From NCBI RefSeq assembly GCF_022179185.1, contig NZ_BPQJ01000045.1, positions 1-54,756 on the forward strand: 54,756 nt of DNA, read 5' to 3'. Origin of the DNA: Methylobacterium frigidaeris. GTDB taxonomy: Bacteria; Pseudomonadota; Alphaproteobacteria; Rhizobiales; Beijerinckiaceae. The position numbers and the translations under genes are program-made. The notes beneath the pieces were generated by a model. The model was not told where the DNA came from. It saw nothing but the letters and a program-made list of their open reading frames with translations, and did no database searches. Shown here piece by piece: positions 8,429 to 16,874 of the stretch (position 1 is its first letter; every line of letters begins with the position of its first letter).

Positions 8429-10030
8429 TCACGACGCCGTGCCCTTGGTCAGGTACCGGAAGTCCGGCTCGCGGCAGGGCTGGAACTGGTAGCCGTTGAT
8501 CGTGCGCTGCATCGCGACGTCGTGGGTCGGCTGGGCGATCGGCACCATCGGCACCTCGCGCTCGGCGAGCGACACGAAGTCGATCACGCTCCTGTCGTAG
8601 ACCGCCTTGTCGTCGGTGAACCGAGCGGTGTCGATCAGCTTGTCGAGCGCCGGGTTCTGGTACGAGGCAATGTTGAAGATCGAGTTCGCCCCGTGCAGGG
8701 TCCAGAACAGGTAGTAGTCGGGATAGTCGAGCCAGCCGGCGAAGCGGTTGAGCACCATCGGATTGGTCTTCTTCGCGATCTCGCCGCGGAAGTTCGCCCC
8801 CGGAATCTTGCCGATCTCGACGGTGATGCCGATGCCGGCGAGCGCCTCCTTGATCAGCACCGCCATCGGCTCGGCCACCGTGGCGTTGCCGGCATCGAAC
8901 AGGAGGGTGGTCGAGAGGCCGTTCGGCGCCGCCGCCTGCACCAGGGCCTTCGCCTTCGCCGGGTCCGTCTTGTAGGGGTAGGGCTGCGGCCAGGCGACCC
9001 GGGGCGTCTCCGGCCCGCCCGACATGTCGAGGCCGCGGCCGAACAAGGAGGCCTGCAGGATCTTCTCGTAGGGCAGCACCCAGGCGACCGCCTGGCGCAG
9101 GCGCACGTCGGTGAACGGCCCGACGGCGGTGTTGAGGTAGACCGACCAGACCCCGTTCGGGATCGGCACGCCGACGACCTTGATCTTGCCGGCGTCGATC
9201 AGGTCCTTGAAGTCCTTCGGCGGCAGCCCGTACGAGATGTCGGCGTCGCCCTTCTCGATCAGCGCCCGGCGGGTCGAGGGCGAGGCGATGTCGCGGGCGA
9301 TGACCCGGCGCAATTGCGGCAGCTTGCCCGAGGCCCAGGCGTCGTTGCGGGTGTAGATCGTCTCGACGCCCGGCTTCCAGCTCTCGACCCGGTAGGCGCC
9401 GGAGCCTGCTACGTTGTTCTTGAGCCATTCCTTGGCCCAGGGATCGCCACCGCCGTTGCGCTGGGCGAGCTCGGCATCGATCACGAAGGGGATCGTGACG
9501 GCGAGGTTCGACATCGTCATCTTGTCCTTGCGGACGAAGTCGATGCGGAACGTCCTGTCGTCGAGGGCGACGAATTGCTCCGGCTTCTCCAGCGAGCCGG
9601 CATTCATCTGCGTGGTGGCGAAGCCCCCGATCGACACCGCCCGGTCCAGCGACCACTTCACGTCCTTCGCCGTGACCGGACGGCCGGAATGGAACTTGGC
9701 GTCGCGGAGCTTGAAGGTGCAGCTCATCCCGTCGGAGGCGACCTGCCAGCTCTCGGCGAGCTCGCCCTCCAGCTCGCCCATCTTCACGGCGTTGCCGCCC
9801 CCGCCCGGGATCGGCACCGGCTTGAAGCGCAGCAGCCTGTCATAGCAGTTGAGCGCCACGCCGTTCACCGGCTGCGAGGCGCCGATGCCCTGCATGTCGA
9901 GGGAGTTCGGCCCGTATTCCTGCACCAGCAGCAGGGTCTCGTTGCGGGTCGGGTTCTGCGCGCTCGCCTGGTGGCGCGCCACGAACGGCGCGGCGAGCCC
10001 GGCGACGAGGGCGGTGCGGCGGGTGATCAT
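8429..10030 (-). CDS. Extracellular solute-binding protein, family 5
   Basis: 533 residues. It starts with a Tat-like signal, MITRRTALVAGLAAPFVARHQASAQ. The mature part shows the family 5 (peptide/nickel) signature region LAESWQVASDGMSCTFKLRDAKFHSGRPVTAKDVKWSLDRA and the usual ARDIASPSTRRALIEKGDADI and YPYKTDPAKAKALV landmarks. It captures the substrate in the periplasm for the DppB/DppC/ATPase complex. It is the first gene of the operon, 235 bp from the divergent GntR gene, with three TGCAYGCA boxes between. Family 5 proteins also bind non-peptide ligands, so the amidase neighbours are the better guide to its cargo. Confidence 0.92.
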   Translation of the reverse strand: MITRRTALVAGLAAPFVARHQASAQNPTRNETLLLVQEYGPNSLDMQGIGASQPVNGVALNCYDRLLRFKPVPIPGGGGNAVKMGELEGELAESWQVASDGMSCTFKLRDAKFHSGRPVTAKDVKWSLDRAVSIGGFATTQMNAGSLEKPEQFVALDDRTFRIDFVRKDKMTMSNLAVTIPFVIDAELAQRNGGGDPWAKEWLKNNVAGSGAYRVESWKPGVETIYTRNDAWASGKLPQLRRVIARDIASPSTRRALIEKGDADISYGLPPKDFKDLIDAGKIKVVGVPIPNGVWSVYLNTAVGPFTDVRLRQAVAWVLPYEKILQASLFGRGLDMSGGPETPRVAWPQPYPYKTDPAKAKALVQAAAPNGLSTTLLFDAGNATVAEPMAVLIKEALAGIGITVEIGKIPGANFRGEIAKKTNPMVLNRFAGWLDYPDYYLFWTLHGANSIFNIASYQNPALDKLIDTARFTDDKAVYDRSVIDFVSLAEREVPMVPIAQPTHDVAMQRTINGYQFQPCREPDFRYLTKGTAS

Positions 10031-10129
10031 GCGGCGCGGACCTTATCTGGCGAGAAGAATGGGATGCCCGCACCGGCGCGCCGGGGGGCGTACCATGGAG
10101 CGAGGCAAGGTTCGGACCGGCACCGGAAA

Positions 10130-10180
10130 TTGCATGCAACACAGCGAGAGTGCATGCATTCGTGCGGTGTTGCACGCACG
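10130..10180. promoter_or_regulatory. Three TGCAYGCA boxes at 20-bp steps (likely GntR operator)
   Basis: TGCATGCA occurs at 10131 and 10151 and TGCACGCA at 10171, each step exactly 20 bp, about two helical turns. The first two boxes are perfect 8-bp palindromes. They sit in the divergent control region between the binding-protein start (10030) and the gntR start (10266). GntR/FCD regulators bind short palindromes as dimers, and repeats on one DNA face suit cooperative binding and autoregulation. The assignment to this regulator is inferred from position. Confidence 0.65.
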
Positions 10181-10265
10181 GAGTTTGTGCGCGGGAGCTG
10201 CAATTTCAGGCACGCCTGCGCCGTGGCGATGCGGCACGGTCGGGGCCGTTCGGGACGGGGGCGAG

Positions 10266-10988
10266 ATGGACGACGCGGCAGGACGGACGCGGACCGAGCG
10301 GCTGGCGGCCGAGATCGCCGAGGCGATCGTCACCGGCACGCTGGCGCCGGGCAGCCGCCTCGACGAGCAGGCGCTGGCAGACCAGTACGGGGTATCGCGC
10401 ACGCCGGTGCGCGAGGCCTTGCGCCAGCTCGGCACGTCGGGCCTCGTCGAGGTGCGGCCGCGCCGGGGCGCGGTGGTGGCGCAGGTGACGGCGGCCCAGC
10501 TCGCCGACTTGTTCGTCGCCATGGCGGAGATCGAGGCGACCTGCGCACGTCTCGCCGCCCAGTCGATGAGCCCGCTCGAGCGCCGCCGTCTCGACGCGCT
10601 CCACGACGCCATGGGCGACCTCGCCCGGACCGACGACCCGGCTTCCTATGCGCGGGCCAACACGGCGTTCCACGGCGCGATCTATGCCGGCGCCCACAAT
10701 GCGGTGCTGTCCGATTTCGCGCTCAGCCTGCGCCGCCGCCTCCAGCCTTACCGGGAGGCGCAGTTCCGCTTGGAGGGCCGCCTCGCCCGCTCGCACGCGG
10801 AGCACGGTGCGGTGGTCGCCGCGATCCTGGCGGGCCAAGCGGTGGAGGCCCATGCCGCGATGCTGCGGCACGTCACGCTGGTGGAGAGTTCGGTGGAGGG
10901 GTTGCTGGCGCGGGAGGGGGTGGACGAGGGCGGTGCCGCACGCCCGGTCGTTCCGGGGACGCATGGTGGAGCACGGCGACAGAGCTGA
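10266..10988 (+). CDS. GntR-family regulator, FCD ligand domain
   Basis: 240 residues. The N-terminal winged helix (about residues 10-75) contains IAEAIVTGTLAPGSRLDEQALADQYGVSRTPVREALRQLGTSGLVEVRPRRGAVV, the GntR signature. The remainder is an all-helical FCD domain with the metal/ligand residues expected in HGAIYAGAHN and SHAEHGAVVAAILAG. The ATG at 10266 starts the recognisable helix region; in-frame upstream sequence crosses the three operator-like boxes and is not family-like. It is divergent from the ABC/atz operon and probably represses or activates it in response to the substrate or an intermediate. Confidence 0.9.
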   Translation: MDDAAGRTRTERLAAEIAEAIVTGTLAPGSRLDEQALADQYGVSRTPVREALRQLGTSGLVEVRPRRGAVVAQVTAAQLADLFVAMAEIEATCARLAAQSMSPLERRRLDALHDAMGDLARTDDPASYARANTAFHGAIYAGAHNAVLSDFALSLRRRLQPYREAQFRLEGRLARSHAEHGAVVAAILAGQAVEAHAAMLRHVTLVESSVEGLLAREGVDEGGAARPVVPGTHGGARRQS

Positions 10989-11044
10989 TTGTCTTGGAGC
11001 CTGTCGGACTTTCCTCGACAATCTTGACGCTCACGGGATCACCC

Positions 11045-11235
11045 CGCTTTCCGGAGAGAAAATTTTGAATGACGCATATGTTTCGAGATCATTTAATTAA
11101 GAGATAAAATAATATTATGATACTGATTCGAATTTTGACAGTCCTATTTCGATCAAAGTAAATAAGTTTCGTTCACGAGGCATGAGCTTTATCTGCTCCC
11201 ATAACAATAGAACGCACTTCCCATTCCCCGTGTGA
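11045..11235. other. AT-rich non-coding island
   Basis: The 349-bp gap between gntR and the GST gene contains a markedly AT-rich stretch (for example ATTTAATTAAGAGATAAA near 11090) in otherwise ~70% GC DNA. No gene was found in it. It could be promoter/UP-element DNA or a scar of transfer. A similar island lies at 20225-20480. Confidence 0.6.
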
Positions 11236-11262
11236 TTTTGCAGGCCAACTCAACGATCGTGC

Positions 11263-11294
11263 GTCCCCTCTCCCGGCGGGCAGGGAGAGGGGAC
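11263..11294. repeat. GTCCCCTCTCCC palindrome, copy 2
   Basis: Perfect 12-bp arms (11263-11274 and 11283-11294) with an 8-base loop GGCGGGCA. The core CCCCTCTCCC/GGGAGAGGGG is shared with 2984-3007. It lies 43 bp past the stop of the leftward GST gene and may serve as its terminator-like hairpin, although no T-run is present. Confidence 0.7.
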
Positions 11295-11337
11295 CCTGCG
11301 CTTTACTGGTCTACGAGCAGGCCAGGCAGAGCTTGCA

Positions 11338-12216
11338 TCACCCCTGCGCTCCGGCCAGCTTGTCCTGCGTCTTCGTCTCGAAGTCGCTCGCGTCGTGGCG
11401 CTCGTGGAGCTGGTCGGCCAGCTCGCCAGCGAGGCGGTTGACCTTGCGCCCGCGCTGCACCGCCGGCCGCGCGAAGATCTGGTCGGCCCAGCGCACGACG
11501 TTCCGGTAGCTCTGGACATCCAGGAACTCGGCCGCCTCGTAGAGCCAGCCCTTCACCAGGCCGCCATACCAGGGCCAGATCGCCATGTCGGCGATCGTGT
11601 AGGCGTCGCCGGCTACGAATTCGTGTTCGGCCAGCCGGCGGTCGAGCACGTCGAGCTGCCGCTTCGATTCCATGGCGTAGCGGTTGATCGGGTATTCGAG
11701 CTTCGTCGGCGCGTAGGCGTAGAAGTGCCCGAAGCCGCCGCCCAGGAACGGCGCCGAGCCCATCTGCCAGAACAGCCAGGACAGCGTCTCGGCCCGCGCG
11801 GCCGGCTCGGTCGGCAGGAAGGCGCCGAACTTCTCGGCGAGGTAGGTCAGGATGGCGCCCGACTCGAAGACCCGGATCGGCGTCGCGCCGCTGCGGTCGA
11901 CGAGGGCGGGGATCTTCGAGTTCGGGTTGGCCTCGACGAAGCCCGAGCCGAACTGGTCGCCGTCGCCGATGCGGATGAGCCAGGCATCGTACTCGGCGCC
12001 CGCGTGGCCGAGCGCGAGCAGCTCCTCCAGCAGGATCGTGACCTTCTGGCCGTTCGGCGTGCCGAGCGAGTAGAGCTGGAGCGGGTGCCGCCCGACGGGC
12101 AGCGCCTTCTCGTGCGTCGGGCCCGCGATCGGACGGTTGATGTTGGCGAAGCGGCCGCCGCTCTCCCTATCCCAGGTCCAGACCTTCGGCGGCACGTAAT
12201 CGGCACGATCGCTCAT
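11338..12216 (-). CDS. yghU: YghU-like glutathione S-transferase
   Basis: 292 residues matching the YghU/YfcG glutathione-dependent disulfide-bond oxidoreductases. It has an N-terminal extension (MSDRADYVPPKVWTWDRESGGRFANINRPIAGPTHEK), a thioredoxin-fold half with LYSLGTPNGQKVTILLEEL and NPNSKIPAL, FESGAILTYLAEKFG for glutathione contact, and a helical C-terminal half (DAYTIADMAIWPWYG). YghU enzymes bind two glutathiones and reduce organic disulfides or peroxides. ATG at 12214-12216 has GGAGTG upstream; the family-typical MSD start supports it over a longer frame reaching 12339. It is a stand-alone gene. Confidence 0.9.
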   Translation of the reverse strand: MSDRADYVPPKVWTWDRESGGRFANINRPIAGPTHEKALPVGRHPLQLYSLGTPNGQKVTILLEELLALGHAGAEYDAWLIRIGDGDQFGSGFVEANPNSKIPALVDRSGATPIRVFESGAILTYLAEKFGAFLPTEPAARAETLSWLFWQMGSAPFLGGGFGHFYAYAPTKLEYPINRYAMESKRQLDVLDRRLAEHEFVAGDAYTIADMAIWPWYGGLVKGWLYEAAEFLDVQSYRNVVRWADQIFARPAVQRGRKVNRLAGELADQLHERHDASDFETKTQDKLAGAQG

Positions 12217-12327
12217 GGGGCGCACTCCGGTGTTGCGAGGCAACAGATAGGCGCGCCGACGGCCGAGAGGAAAGGGCTTCGCCGAACCGGATATCGGGCG
12301 TGCCGATTCCGAGCCGGGTGAATCCTG

Positions 12328-12435
12328 ATACCGCGGCACCTTCGAACGGACGGTTCGAAGGTGCCAGGCAAGCCCGAACGGGCGCCGGCGCTAATGCGCC
12401 GGTCGCCTTCGCATCGACGCGTCGATGCGAAGGCG
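12328..12435. repeat. Multi-hairpin repeat element, copy 1
   Basis: Consecutive inverted repeats: H1 GCACCTTCGAAC/GTTCGAAGGTGC (12336-12347, 12353-12364); a mini-stem GCCCG-AA-CGGGC (12372-12383); H2 CCGGCGC-TAAT-GCGCCGG (12385-12402); H3, a perfect 32-bp palindrome at 12404-12435. The first ~70 bp recur at 54688-54756, where the H1 stem differs by a compensating base-pair change. It sits directly before a broken transporter gene. It looks like a non-autonomous, structure-conserved intergenic repeat. Confidence 0.75.
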
Positions 12436-12485
12436 CGAGGGTACGAGACGCCGTCGGCGGCGGTCGCCTCCCGGGCCAAGCCGGC

Positions 12486-12686
12486 AAGGTGCCGAGCGGC
12501 AACCAGGCCGGGGTCTACGCGGCGGCGCTCGCCCGTCTCGACGCGGTGGCGCGCATCGGGAGCGACGACGCCCGGACCGCGGTGGCGGAGATGACGCGCA
12601 AGGCCCCGCGCGACCGGCTGTTCGGCGACCTCACGGTGCGCCCGGACGGGCGGGCGATCCACCCGATCTCCCCGTTCGAGGTGTAG
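12486..12686 (+). pseudogene. C-terminal remnant of a branched-chain amino acid ABC binding protein
   Basis: The frame ending at TAG 12684-12686 encodes KVPSGNQAGVYAAALARLD...GSDDARTAVAEMTRK...DRLFGDLTVRPDGRAIHPISPFEV, the typical last ~65 residues of Leu/Ile/Val-type periplasmic binding proteins. Nothing of the preceding ~330 residues is present. Upstream, the frame runs into the multi-hairpin repeat within ~50 bp. No permease or ATPase partner is near. It is a deletion remnant. Confidence 0.7.
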
Positions 12687-13075
12687 ACACCGGCCGGGTC
12701 GGAAGAAGCGTGCGACGACTACGCGCATGTCGACACGATTCCGGCGGACCAGGCTTTCCGGCCTCTGGCGGAGGGGGCTGCCCGATGGTGAAGTGGCCCG
12801 ATTCCGGCCGTTGGCGGGCCGCGCCGCCATCGATCCGGCCGGCTCTTCCGGGCGGTCATCGGCTGCCGCACCTGCTGAGAATGCCGCGATCACGCCCGAG
12901 GCAGGTGGGGGCCGGGGCGGACGATCACCGAACGACCTCTCGGCCTCAGCATGTCGGGTTTGGGGATGTCCCGGCTCACCGGCACGGGGGGCGCCGTCAC
13001 CGAGCCGGTCCCCTTGCCCGGGCCTGGGGCGACGAGGAAGCTTTTGATCGGCATCTTTTAAGCCCGACGGGACTT
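12687..13075. other. Gap without recognisable gene upstream of hflX
   Basis: 389 bp. Open frames on both strands exist because of the GC bias, but none resembles a known family or has a convincing ribosome site. It presumably contains the hflX promoter. No hfq is found here, although hfq often precedes hflX in Proteobacteria. Confidence 0.5.
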
Positions 13076-14509
13076 ATGATCGTCATGAGTGAGTATCCTG
13101 TCTCGGACGACGTCCGCCTTCAGCCACCAGGTTCTCCGGAAATCGAGATCGCGGCGCGCACGCGCACCCTCGTGATCGGTCCCTATCCGACCCGCAATGC
13201 GGCACCCCCGGCGTCCGGTGCAGCCCAGGCGCAGAACCTGCGCTCCACGGCAGCGCGCCTCGACGAGGCCGCAGGCCTCGCGGCGGCCATCGATCTCGAC
13301 GTGGTCCAGGCCCTTCCGCTGAACCTGCAAAGGATCCGCCCGGCGACCTACCTCGGCAAGGGGCGCGTCGATGAGCTGGCCGGCCTGATCAAGGCGGAGG
13401 AGATCGGCCTCGTGGTGATGGACTGCGCGCTCTCGCCGGTGCAGCAGCGCAACCTGGAGAAGGCCTGGGGCGTCAAGGTCATCGACCGCACCGGGCTGAT
13501 CCTGGAGATCTTCGGGCGCCGCGCCTCGACCCGCGAGGGCACGCTGCAGGTCGAGCACGCCCATCTCGCCTACCAGCGCAGCCGGCTGGTGCGGTCCTGG
13601 ACCCACCTCGAGCGCCAGCGCGGCGGCTTCGGCTTCCTCGGAGGCCCGGGCGAGACCCAGATCGAGGCCGACCGGCGGATGATCCAGGAGCGCATGACCC
13701 GGATCGAGCGCGAGCTCGAGACCGTCACCCGCACCCGCGGCCTGCATCGCCGCAGCCGGGCGCGCGTTCCGTACCCGATCGTGGCGCTGGTCGGCTACAC
13801 CAATGCGGGCAAGTCGACCCTGTTCAACGCTTTGACCAAGGCCGACGTGCTGGCCGAGAACATGCTGTTCGCGACCCTCGACCCGACCGCCCGCGCCACC
13901 CGGATGCCGCACGGCGAGACCGTGATCCTGTCCGACACCGTCGGCTTCATCTCCGACCTGCCGACGATGCTGATCGCCGCCTTCCGGGCGACGCTGGAGG
14001 ACGTGATCGAGGCCGACATCCTGCTCCACGTCCGCGACGTCGCCCATCCCGACACCCAGGCCCAGGCCGAGGATGTCGGACAGGTCCTCGACGAGCTCGG
14101 CATCCGCTCCCATGCGGACCGCATCATCGAGGTCTGGAACAAGGCCGACCTCCTCGACGAGGCCGAGCGCACGCGCCTACTCAACCTCAGCGTCAAGGAC
14201 GGCGAGGGCGGCCGCCACGACCGCGACAGTGCAGCACCGGTCCTGGTCTCGGCCGTGACCGGGGAGGGGCTCCCGGCGCTCACGAGCCGCATCGAGGCGC
14301 GCCTGGCGCGCAGCCGGTCGGCCTTCGCGGTGGTGCTGCCGCCCGAGGACGGTGCGCAGCTGCACTGGCTCTATGAGAACGCCGAGGTACTCGACCGGCG
14401 CGAGGAGGTGAACGGCACGGTGCACCTCGCGATCCGCGTCGCGCCGGAGAAGGAGGCACGCTTCCTCCATCGGTTCCCCGGGGCACGGACGCTTCACCGG
14501 ACGGGATGA
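13076..14509 (+). CDS. hflX: GTPase HflX
   Basis: 477 residues. The N-terminal HflX domain includes NLQRIRPATYLGKGRVDELAGLI and ERQRGGFGFLGGPGETQIEADRR, the glycine-rich linker typical of HflX. The GTPase domain has G1 GYTNAGKST at about residue 240, G3 DTVGF, and G4 NKAD. HflX binds 50S/70S ribosomes and splits stalled ones under stress. ATG at 13076 and a second in-frame ATG at 13085 (MSEYPVSDD) are both possible; a GACGGG-like site sits just before the first. It is followed by a nested hairpin and the SUV3-like helicase, giving an RNA/ribosome-related pair. Confidence 0.95.
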   Translation: MIVMSEYPVSDDVRLQPPGSPEIEIAARTRTLVIGPYPTRNAAPPASGAAQAQNLRSTAARLDEAAGLAAAIDLDVVQALPLNLQRIRPATYLGKGRVDELAGLIKAEEIGLVVMDCALSPVQQRNLEKAWGVKVIDRTGLILEIFGRRASTREGTLQVEHAHLAYQRSRLVRSWTHLERQRGGFGFLGGPGETQIEADRRMIQERMTRIERELETVTRTRGLHRRSRARVPYPIVALVGYTNAGKSTLFNALTKADVLAENMLFATLDPTARATRMPHGETVILSDTVGFISDLPTMLIAAFRATLEDVIEADILLHVRDVAHPDTQAQAEDVGQVLDELGIRSHADRIIEVWNKADLLDEAERTRLLNLSVKDGEGGRHDRDSAAPVLVSAVTGEGLPALTSRIEARLARSRSAFAVVLPPEDGAQLHWLYENAEVLDRREEVNGTVHLAIRVAPEKEARFLHRFPGARTLHRTG

Positions 14510-14518
14510 GGGGTCCTT

Positions 14519-14573
14519 GCCGGATCGAGCGGCGAGAGCGGCAGCCTCCTCGACGGGAGGCTTGCGATCCGGC
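14519..14573 (+). terminator. Nested hairpin between hflX and the helicase gene
   Basis: Outer arms GCCGGATCG (14519-14527) and CGATCCGGC (14565-14573) enclose an inner stem GCCTCC/GGAGGC (14544-14549, 14556-14561). It begins 10 bp after the hflX stop and ends ~50 bp before the helicase GTG. No T-run follows, so partial termination or mRNA stabilisation is as likely as full termination. Confidence 0.4.
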
Positions 14574-14624
14574 CGGAGGTGATGAACAGCCCTGCCCACA
14601 GCGCAGGAACGGAGGAGCCGATCC

Positions 14625-16772
14625 GTGGCACGCAGGCGCGTCCAACCCACGACCGAGATCCTGAGCGAGATCGTCGCGCGTCTCGGGCTGCCGTCCCAGG
14701 CCGTCGACCTCGAGGCGCTGCGGGCCCATCTCGGCCTGCCCGAGTTCGGCGGTTACGTCGACGACGCGCGGGTCGCGCGCGGCTTGCGGGCGATGAAGGC
14801 CCACCGCGCCTTCGCCGAGACCGGCATCGAGGCACTGAGGCGGGCGGTGCCGAGCCTCCGGGCCGCGATCTCGGACGGTCACGCGATCAGGTGGAGCGTG
14901 CGGGTCGCGATCCCGCTCCTCGATGACGGCCGCCTGGAGCTGCGTGTCGATGCCCCGCCGGACGCGGCCGTCACCGCCATCCTCAGGGGCATGATGGCGC
15001 ACCGCAACGACCCGAAATGGCGGCTCGACGAGCTGCGCGCCGCCGTCGCGCAGGTCGCCGCCCGGACCACCGGCGAGCTGCGCCGGCCGGTGGAGCGTCT
15101 CCGCGACCAGATCCGCCTCGATCTGCGCGAGGTCGGGGCCGATGCCTCCGCCTACATCGCTCAGCTCGACCGGTCGCTGCGATCCCGGCCCTTCCCCTTC
15201 GACGACGATCTCGGCGGGTCGCTGTTCCACACCCTCACTCCCGTGCGCAAACGCGCCAGGATTGTGGCGCGCCAGGATTCCCGTCTCCGGCGGCTGCAGG
15301 ATCGGGTCGGCTTCGGCGCGTACATCGAGAAGTTCACCGCGGCGCGTCGGCTCAACCGGCGCATCCTGTTCCACATGGGACCCACCAATTCGGGCAAGAC
15401 CTACGCCGCCCTCAAGGTGCTGACCGAGGCCGCGACCGGCACCTACCTCGCACCCCTGCGGCTCCTGGCGCTCGAGAACTACGAGGCGCTGCTGGAGCGG
15501 GGCCTGCGCGCCGGCATGGTCACGGGCGAGGAGGTGCTGGGCGAGGCGAGCCCGACCCACACCGCGCGCACGATCGAGACGGCGGACCTGACGCGACCCG
15601 TCGACGTGGCGGTGATCGACGAGATCCAGATGCTCTCCGATCCGGACCGCGGCTGGGCCTGGACCAACGCGCTGTTCGGCGTGCCGGCCAAGACCGTCAT
15701 CGTGTGCGGGTCGGACGACGCTCTCGCCTATGTCCGGCGGGCCGCCGAGGCGGCGGGCGAGTCGCTGGAGGTCGTCACCTTCGAGCGCAAGACGCCGCTC
15801 GTGCTGATGGACGAGCCGGTGCCCCTGGAGAAGGTCGAGCCGGGCGACGCCGTCGTCGCCTTCTCGCGTCGGGCCGTGCACGAGAACCGCGAGATCCTCG
15901 TGGCGGCCGGTCACCGCGTCGCCACCATCTATGGCGCGCTCTCGCCGGAGGTGCGGCGGGCGGAAGCCGCGCGCTTCCGCACCGGCGAGGCGACCGTGCT
16001 GGTGACCACCGACGCGATCGGCATGGGGTTGAACCTCGGGCCTCTGAAACGCATCGTGTTCTCGGCCGTGCGCAAGTTCGACGGCGTCGGCGAGCGGGCG
16101 CTGACGAATTCCGAGATCCGGCAGATCGCCGGCCGGGCCGGCCGTTTCGGCCATCAGGAGGTCGGCTTCGTCGCGGCCGCCGAGGAGAGCGGGATCGCGC
16201 CGCTCCGGACCGCGCTCGGCGGCGCGCCGACGGCACCGGCCGCCGATACGCGCTTCTTCGTCCGGCCCGACCTGATCGCGATCACGTCGGTCGCCGAGGA
16301 GATGCAGACCCAGAACCTGCGCGAGGTCCTGGCGCATTTCGCTCGCGCCACCTTCTACGCGGGCTCGCCGTTCCAACCCTCCGCCCTGGAGGAGATTCTC
16401 GAGGTCGCCCGGCTGGTCGATCGCGCGCGCCTGCCGATCCAGGAGAAGTTCGCCTTCTCCGTCTGCCCCGTCGACCGGCGCGACGAGGTCGCGATGGCGG
16501 TGCTGGAGCGGTGGACCCAGGCCCGCGCGGCGGGAATGGGGGTGCCGGCGTTGCGGGCGAACCTGCGCGGGGAGCTCGACTACCAGGAGCGCACGGTGAA
16601 GCTCGCGAGCGCCTACCTGTGGCTGTCGCGACGCTTTCCCGAAACCTTCGACGATGTCGAGGCGATCCGGGCGATGCGCGGCCGGGCCAACGACGCCATC
16701 GAGCAGCACCTCCGGGACACCGCCACGCGCAAGGTCGAGCGCCGCTCGCGCCGGAGCGCTGGCTCCCGATGA
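14625..16772 (+). CDS. SUV3-like DExH RNA helicase
   Basis: 715 residues. Walker A is GPTNSGKT at residues 252-259, the distinctive SUV3 form, and motif II is DEIQML at about 332. Later helicase motifs include ATIYGALSPEVRRAEAARFRTGEATVLVTTDAIGMGLNL and QIAGRAGRFG. A SUV3-type C-terminal region (GSPFQPSALEEILEVARLVDRARLPIQEKFAFSVCPVD) follows. The first ~240 residues are a lineage-specific N-terminal region. SUV3 is the mitochondrial degradosome helicase; alphaproteobacterial homologues are the expected bacterial relatives and probably unwind structured RNA. The GTG start has GGAGGAG 7 bases upstream. The last residues are basic (RKVERRSRRSAGSR), which suits RNA binding. Confidence 0.9.
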   Translation: MARRRVQPTTEILSEIVARLGLPSQAVDLEALRAHLGLPEFGGYVDDARVARGLRAMKAHRAFAETGIEALRRAVPSLRAAISDGHAIRWSVRVAIPLLDDGRLELRVDAPPDAAVTAILRGMMAHRNDPKWRLDELRAAVAQVAARTTGELRRPVERLRDQIRLDLREVGADASAYIAQLDRSLRSRPFPFDDDLGGSLFHTLTPVRKRARIVARQDSRLRRLQDRVGFGAYIEKFTAARRLNRRILFHMGPTNSGKTYAALKVLTEAATGTYLAPLRLLALENYEALLERGLRAGMVTGEEVLGEASPTHTARTIETADLTRPVDVAVIDEIQMLSDPDRGWAWTNALFGVPAKTVIVCGSDDALAYVRRAAEAAGESLEVVTFERKTPLVLMDEPVPLEKVEPGDAVVAFSRRAVHENREILVAAGHRVATIYGALSPEVRRAEAARFRTGEATVLVTTDAIGMGLNLGPLKRIVFSAVRKFDGVGERALTNSEIRQIAGRAGRFGHQEVGFVAAAEESGIAPLRTALGGAPTAPAADTRFFVRPDLIAITSVAEEMQTQNLREVLAHFARATFYAGSPFQPSALEEILEVARLVDRARLPIQEKFAFSVCPVDRRDEVAMAVLERWTQARAAGMGVPALRANLRGELDYQERTVKLASAYLWLSRRFPETFDDVEAIRAMRGRANDAIEQHLRDTATRKVERRSRRSAGSR

Positions 16773-16874
16773 CATCGCGTGGGGACCGCGCTCGGGATCT
16801 CAGGCCCTGCACTCCGTCGATGCCGGTTCAGGCGATCATGGCGCTCGACACTGTGCGGCGTCGCTGAAGCCCCG

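Noticed and set aside
12404..12435. The 32-bp palindrome as a rho-independent terminator
   Set aside because: There is no T-run, it lies far from the end of an intact gene, and it belongs to a multi-stem repeat with a second copy.
12727..13047. A 106-codon plus-strand frame before hflX as a small gene
   Set aside because: No ribosome site or homology, and composition is that of a frame-shadow in GC-rich DNA.
14280..16775. An 831-codon open frame antisense to the SUV3-like helicase
   Set aside because: No family pattern and low-complexity charged composition; the helicase motifs are unambiguous on the plus strand.
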